From the NCBI RefSeq assembly GCF_028473145.1, contig NZ_CP092370.1, positions 2,480,001 to 2,544,000 on the forward strand: a DNA stretch of 64,000 bases, read 5' to 3'. The position numbers and the translations under genes were made by a program. Below are positions 61,201 to 64,000 of this stretch, piece after piece. This DNA comes from Flavobacterium sp. CBA20B-1 (GTDB lineage: Bacteria; Bacteroidota; Bacteroidia; Flavobacteriales; Flavobacteriaceae). The number at the start of each line of letters is the position of its first letter. Position 1 is the first letter of the stretch. A model generated the notes under the pieces. It was not told the DNA's origin, did not search any database, and was given only the letters and a program-made list of their open reading frames with translations.

Positions 61201-62560
61201 TTCGGCAGCATTAGATGCATTGATAAATGTTGCAACAATGGTTAAAAATGTTCAAGTAGGTTATAATGAATCAAACGGTACGGTGCTTCCGGGATATTTA
61301 GGCGGTTTAGGTTTCTTTGGAACAGCACGCCCAACACTTGGGTATGTTTTTGGTTCACAAGAAGATGTGCGCTATGATGCTGCTCGAAAAGGTTGGTTGA
61401 CATATTATCCAGAGTTCAACCAAGAGTTTAGTCGTATGCACACTGAACGATTGACTTTCTCAGCCGAATTGAAACCTGTTCAAGATTTATTGATTACTTT
61501 AAAAGCCAATAAAGATTATAGCTACAATATGTCGGAGCAATACGATTTAGAAAACGGTGTTTACAACTCGCGTTCGCCTTATGAATTTGGAATGTATCGC
61601 ACATCAAATATCATGATTGGAACAGCTTTTGGCAGAAGCGATGTAAATGGATCGGCTGTTTTTGAGCAATTCAAAGCAAACCGTATCACAGTTGCAAACC
61701 GTTTGGCTGCCGCACGAGGCATTGATTTGTCGGATCCTGCAAATATCGACCAATATGGTTATCCAGTAGGTTATAGCCGCACCAATCAAGAAGTATTGAT
61801 TCCTTCGTTCTTAGCTGCATATTCGGGCAGCGATATTTCGAAGCAAGGAAATGGATTTATGCGTAATATTCCGCTGCCAAACTGGTCGTTGCGCTATACA
61901 GGATTAGCAAAATTGGGGTGGTTTAAAAAGAGTTTGAATCGATTGACTATTAACCATAACTATATTTCAGATTATTCTGTAAACAATTTCCAAACCAATT
62001 ACGAGTTTTTAGAAAATCCGAATGCCTTAAATGCAGGTGGAAACTTTCCGGCAAGAAACGTGGTGAGCAATATCACAATGATGGAAAGTTTTAGCCCACT
62101 AGTTGGTATTGATGTATCAACAAAATCAAACATAGATTTTGGTTTTAAGATAAATAAAGACCGTTTGCTTTCCATGAGTTTTGATAACAATTTGCTAACG
62201 GAAGTGCAAGGGAATGAGTTCAGCGTAAAATTAGGTTTTATCATTAAAGATGTAGGTTTCACCACAAACTTTGAAGGTGTTGCCAACGGTGGAAGAATTG
62301 TTAGTGATTTACGAATTACAAGCGAATTTTCTTGGCGAAGAAACGAAACCATTATTCGCTATTTAGATTATACCAACAACCAAATAGGGGCAGGGCAGGA
62401 TATGACGAATATCAGGTTGAACGCAGAGTACGATTTAAGTAAAAATTTTAGAATGATTTTTTATTACGAACACATGATGCAAAAAGCAGTTGTTTCAACC
62501 ATGTTTCCAATCACCAATATACGTTCGGGCTTTACCTTGCGATATAATTTTGGAAATTAA
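55244..62560 (+). CDS. sprA: Type IX secretion outer-membrane translocon SprA/Sov
   Basis: 2438 residues, the expected size. TTG start at 55244, 4 bp after the ruvA stop codon; no ATG precedes the signal peptide (KYFFLIILLGNASPVFAQ). Family features: GGNTIDVKPSGSVELDLGLRYSKQDNPIISPRNRRT near the N-terminus, LNTDINFNNQATLDFQRQMMKLNYEPDEDAILQGLEVGNVSMPVNNSLVRGAQNLFGVKTKLQFG, and a C-terminal strand ending FTLRYNFGN. In Flavobacterium johnsoniae SprA is the giant single-chain barrel pore of T9SS and is needed for gliding. Its exported clients here include the adhesin at 39856. Confidence 0.97.
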   Translation: MKTSSRLYILLKYFFLIILLGNASPVFAQIEENEEDKVVIRGAITLKDVDSIMKMYTYDPVSDRYMYTVTNNDFNLEYPMVLTRKQYEDILLKAAMREFYAKRIAAGQDRLSEEEKKDLLPGYYVNSKLFETIFGGNTIDVKPSGSVELDLGLRYSKQDNPIISPRNRRTFALDFNQRISLSLQGKVGTRLNTDINFNNQATLDFQRQMMKLNYEPDEDAILQGLEVGNVSMPVNNSLVRGAQNLFGVKTKLQFGRTTLTGVFSRQTSERKTIVAEGGGTVQNFEMFALDYEQNRNFFLSQYFRYQYDKALINYPYINSRVRITRLEVWVTNRQNRVAQTNNNMRNIIALQDLGEARLSNAATDRIVGIDVTANPTFFGTSQVDAPVDNGNNQFNPEAIGTNFLNAGIREINTAQSGFNIQVTEGRDYAKLENARKLSENEYKFHPQLGYITLQQPLNNDEVLGVAFEYTIGGKVYKVGEFGTDGVDATVVGQDANNQDIPTTQSLIVKMLKSTLASVNEPVWDLMMKNIYQVPNTRYLERDGFRLNIMYTDPQPLNYISPVSGTTLPQGVADTPLLNVFNLDRLNATNDPQNGGDGWFDYIATNPTSNPANSNNPNQGGGYNNNSGQLQNMNKFEGITIDEEGGRVIFTTVEPFGEHLFNKLATDPSENYDVDASYNPNQKKYVYKNMYRSTYVKALQDSEKNKFQLKGKATSSSGDGIPIPGFNIAPGSVTVTAGGRMLVEGVDYTVDYQRGMVQIQDPGLRESNTPIEISVEENSMFNQTRRSFFGVHVDHQVNDKLILGATYLRLTEQPLTVKSNFGEESVNNTIYGFNANYTTDLPFLTRWVNKLPNIDTDVMSSLTFRGEFAYLKPGASRLDQVNGEATSYIENFEGTQSNIDVLNPTMWFMSSVPVGYGENFTDLQSGFRRAKMSWYTVDQIFYNPYRRPDNISDAMLSSNRTRRVNKEELFPTMDIANGELLTVNPLNLTYYPRERGPYNFNPQYLANNQLPNPSQNWAGIMRSIASTNFEQANVEYIEFWMMDPYTGNAGDTADAANTGKLFFNLGYISEDILQDGMKQYENGLPSPANNTPTISSIWGKVPASTALIYAFDSDPANRAFQDVGLDGLNDEEEKAKFTQFAGMADPAADNYEFFLTAQGDIISRYKNYNGLQGNTPIQFTDTNRGNSNLPDVEDIDNDNTMNTINAYYQYEVNVTPNPIIGQNYVVDVRTTTEKFLNGNTTPVKWVQYKVPIIASQDYAVGAISDLQSVRFMRMFLTGFTDEVTLRFGTLNLVRSDWRRYTESLVEDPNIVVQGTNTGFDVTTLNILNNYSRTPIPYVLPPGIIREQINQNNSIINQNEQALSLRVYKANATTTPNGLEPGDSRAVFKNVGNIDMRQYKKLRMFLHAEATEAQTDITRLKDDEMVAFIRFGNDFTNNFYQVEIPLKVTEWGASMAEEVWPLANEIELQLELLTKLKLMRNRDNNQDPNFIYFKNEDELAPELASKINKLRIGVKGNPNFGMLRTIMIGIRNNTNVLYENSIEQPRDLRGEVWFNELRMSDMTNKGGWAAVATVDAKIADFAAVTASVNKQTIGFGALEQGPQERSREDIFQYNVTTAVNAHQVLPKKWNLNIPFSYSVSEEKITPEYDPNDPDIRLETKMDDAQSAEERKLIKDRAIEYTKRTSINFIGVNKQRGQNQKQHFYDVENLTLSHSFNEVQQHNFEIDRLLDQQARSSLVYAYSFKPWNIEPFKKAENFKKSKYFKLLSDFNINLLPTNVTFKSDVLRQYNQQKYRMIDVEGIEIQPLYRRNYFFNYNYGVSFNLTKSLVVNYTASNNNVVRNYMDVNRNVDNSLDIWDGYFDPGTPNLRMQTFDVNYKLPFDKIPFLSFINADYTYKGDYSWQRATDAFSSIDYNGVNYDLGNTIQNANSHNLTTTLSMETLYKSVGLVSSKSKKKTPQALTQKPKPGEKVERNKELTEKEKKEQEENGSAALDALINVATMVKNVQVGYNESNGTVLPGYLGGLGFFGTARPTLGYVFGSQEDVRYDAARKGWLTYYPEFNQEFSRMHTERLTFSAELKPVQDLLITLKANKDYSYNMSEQYDLENGVYNSRSPYEFGMYRTSNIMIGTAFGRSDVNGSAVFEQFKANRITVANRLAAARGIDLSDPANIDQYGYPVGYSRTNQEVLIPSFLAAYSGSDISKQGNGFMRNIPLPNWSLRYTGLAKLGWFKKSLNRLTINHNYISDYSVNNFQTNYEFLENPNALNAGGNFPARNVVSNITMMESFSPLVGIDVSTKSNIDFGFKINKDRLLSMSFDNNLLTEVQGNEFSVKLGFIIKDVGFTTNFEGVANGGRIVSDLRITSEFSWRRNETIIRYLDYTNNQIGAGQDMTNIRLNAEYDLSKNFRMIFYYEHMMQKAVVSTMFPITNIRSGFTLRYNFGN

Positions 62561-62593
62561 ACCCTAAAAATTTTTCAATTCTTAATAATGTTA

Positions 62594-62601
62594 TACATTT
62601 G
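62594..62601 (+). promoter_or_regulatory. -7 element (TACATTTG) of gcvH
   Basis: TACATTTG matches TAnnTTTG, 18 bp before the ATG at 62619. A TTTT run lies 19 nt upstream in place of TTG. Confidence 0.5.
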
Positions 62602-62618
62602 CTTAAAATAATAAAACA

Positions 62619-62999
62619 ATGAATATACCAGCTAATTTAAAGTACACAAAAGACCACGAATGGGTTCGTTTAGAAGGCGATGTTGCAACCGTTGGAATCA
62701 CCGATTTTGCACAAAAAGAATTAGGCGATATTGTTTATGTGGAAGTGGAAACACTTGACCAAACTTTAGACCAAGACGAGGTTTTTGGAACAGTAGAAGC
62801 AGTAAAAACAGTTTCAGATTTATTTTTGCCAGTTGCTGGCGAAATCATTGAATTCAACGAAGGTTTAGAAACAGAACCAGAATTGGTAAACACCGATCCG
62901 TATGCAGCAGGTTGGATGATCAAAGTAAAAGTTGCCGATACTGCTCAGTTCGATGCTTTATTAACAGCTGATCAATACAAAGAATTAATTGGTGCATAA
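62619..62999 (+). CDS. gcvH: Glycine cleavage system H protein
   Basis: 126 residues, full length. [36 protein letters not shown], the lipoylation site [21 protein letters not shown] (Lys in VEAVKTVSD), and [24 protein letters not shown]. Lipoyl carrier of the glycine cleavage complex. gcvP and gcvT are not in the window. The 3' end overlaps the vanZ gene start. Confidence 0.97.
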   Translation: MNIPANLKYTKDHEWVRLEGDVATVGITDFAQKELGDIVYVEVETLDQTLDQDEVFGTVEAVKTVSDLFLPVAGEIIEFNEGLETEPELVNTDPYAAGWMIKVKVADTAQFDALLTADQYKELIGA

Positions 63000-63450
63000 G
63001 AAAAAGCTGCTTGCCATAGCGTGGAACGTACTCATCTTAGTTTTTTGTTTAATAAATTTATCAAACATTAATGAAGTTCAAAAAATACGCATTCCACATT
63101 TAGATAAAGTAGTGCATTTTGTTTTTTACACCACTTCGTCTTTCTTATGGTCATGGGCTTTGCTCAACAAAAAATCATCGGCATATCCATTGAATCGTTT
63201 GCTAATAGTTTTAGGATTGATTTTATTTGGGTTGATGATTGAATTTCTGCAAGATGTATTGCCCACTCATCGTTCGTTTGAATGGTTAGATGTGCTTTGC
63301 AACACCGCAGGCGTTTTATTTGGAACCACCATTTATTGGATTTATACAAGATGGAAAGAAGCTGTCCGAAAAGTCGGACAGCTTTTTTTTGTTGTATTTT
63401 TTCTCCAAAATAATTATCTTAGAGTTGCACAAAAAACCAACAATGGCTAA
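62992..63450 (+). CDS. VanZ-family membrane protein
   Basis: About 152 residues from GTG at 62992 (TTG at 62989 is also possible); both overlap the gcvH stop codon, so translation is coupled. Four membrane helices and the VanZ pattern: [62 protein letters not shown]. Function in this family is unknown outside teicoplanin resistance. The frame runs on through a terminator hairpin (63360-63390) and into the transposase start. The normal stop was therefore probably near 63360, and the last ~30 residues are likely not native. Confidence 0.85.
   Translation: MHKKKLLAIAWNVLILVFCLINLSNINEVQKIRIPHLDKVVHFVFYTTSSFLWSWALLNKKSSAYPLNRLLIVLGLILFGLMIEFLQDVLPTHRSFEWLDVLCNTAGVLFGTTIYWIYTRWKEAVRKVGQLFFVVFFLQNNYLRVAQKTNNG
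63360..63390 (+). terminator. Terminator lying inside the 3' end of the vanZ frame
   Basis: AGCTGTCCGA (63360-63369), AAAG loop, TCGGACAGCT (63374-63383), then a run of T to 63390. Perfect 10-bp stem. Confidence 0.88.
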
Positions 63451-64000
63451 GGTAGTTTTTAAAAATCAAACAGGCAATAGTCCTGAACTTTTTCCGATTA
63501 ATATTTTTGATAAAATCCCTAATAATCACCCTGTTCGATTAATCGAAGAGGTTGTTAACTCGTTGGATATTAGCAATATAATTAAGTTGTACAAAGGAGG
63601 TGGTACCTCTGCATATCATCCAAGAATGATGATTAAAGTGTTGTTTTACAGCTATTTGTCAAACGTTTATTCTTGCCGAAAAATAGCTAAAGCACTCACC
63701 GAAAACATCTATTTCATGTACATTTCGGGCAACTCTACGCCTGATTTCCGAACCATTAACGACTTTCGAGGGAAAATATTAAAAAATCATATTCAACAAC
63801 TATTTGCCGAAGTAGTGAAAATGCTGGTTGAAATGGGCTATGTAAGTCTTGATATTCAGTACATTGATGGAACAAAAATCGAAGCCAAATCGAATCGTTA
63901 TACTTTTGTTTGGAGAGGTTCGATTGAAAAATACAAGGAAAAATTAGAAGTTAAAATCAACACGATTCTTTCAGATATCGAAAGTGCTATTCAGTCTGAT
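63443..64000 (+). mobile_element. IS1182-family transposase, 5' part (runs off window end)
   Basis: The frame from ATG 63443 is open to the window edge. It reads [20 protein letters not shown], then IPNNHPVRLIEEVVNSLDIS, YKGGGTSAYHPRMMIKVLFY, SCRKIAKALTENIYFMYIS, TPDFRTINDFRGKIL and DIQYIDGTKIEAKSNRYTFVW. This is the N-terminal DUF772-like part and first catalytic Asp region (YIDGTKIEA) of IS1182-type DDE transposases. The left terminal inverted repeat should lie between 63391 and 63442, but I cannot identify it without the right end. The ATG overlaps the vanZ frame by 8 bp. Confidence 0.9.

Noticed and set aside
1..64000. tRNA, rRNA, CRISPR arrays, restriction-modification or phage-defence genes
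   Set aside because: Looked for by eye on both strands; nothing convincing found. A covariance-model search would be needed to exclude small RNAs.

Overview
The window is AT-rich bacterial DNA from a member of the Bacteroidota, almost certainly the family Flavobacteriaceae. The evidence is the type IX secretion translocon gene sprA between ruvA and gcvH, a large protein with a T9SS type B (CHU_C-like) C-terminal sorting domain, a GLPGLI protein paired with an outer-membrane barrel, an ECF sigma factor next to an anti-sigma-like protein with a SusC-type plug, and promoters of the Bacteroidota form TTG-N19-21-TAnnTTTG. I cannot fix the genus; a Flavobacterium or Myroides relative is likely. I see no tRNA, rRNA or CRISPR array.

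Layout. 1-1294: 5' part of a TonB-dependent receptor. 1652-7893: small secreted or disordered proteins, a PncC-like amidase, two tandem short-chain dehydrogenases (one with a damaged active site), a striking acidic/Ser-Arg protein ending in a KGG motif, and a DUF892 ferritin-like protein. It reads as a general-stress cluster, and the last pair resembles yciG-yciF of enterobacteria. 8053-22210: thirteen minus-strand genes comprising a NarL-type response regulator, its TPR sensor kinase, two small or polytopic membrane proteins and nine mostly unrecognised exported proteins with YD-like and MORN-like repeats. Two of its operons start with the same 16-bp box directly against the -33 element. This is my best candidate for an undescribed system.

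22610-39601: mostly housekeeping genes. These are phosphate transport (PiT plus DUF47), an acyl-CoA carboxylase beta subunit, the ECF sigma operon with an anti-sigma/plug/von Willebrand A fusion protein, an MFS pump, an acyl-CoA reductase back to back with a ferredoxin, a META-domain lipoprotein, an MBL-fold hydrolase, lgt, yidD, cysS and folE. The intergenic space around 34.5-35 kb is dense in small repeats, including a 228-bp element with terminal inverted repeats. 39856-45234: a 1792-residue T9SS cargo adhesin with about twelve ~95-residue repeats. 45324-63450: a methyltransferase, ruvB, queG, a frameshifted small exported protein, the GLPGLI/outer-membrane barrel pair, malic enzyme, ruvA, sprA, gcvH and vanZ. 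From 63443 an IS1182-family transposase runs off the end.

How the genes relate: sprA would export the CHU_C adhesin; lgt lipidates the lipoproteins seen here; ruvA and ruvB are separate, as is common. The two-component system at 8.0-10.5 kb is the obvious candidate regulator of the exported-protein operons beside it.
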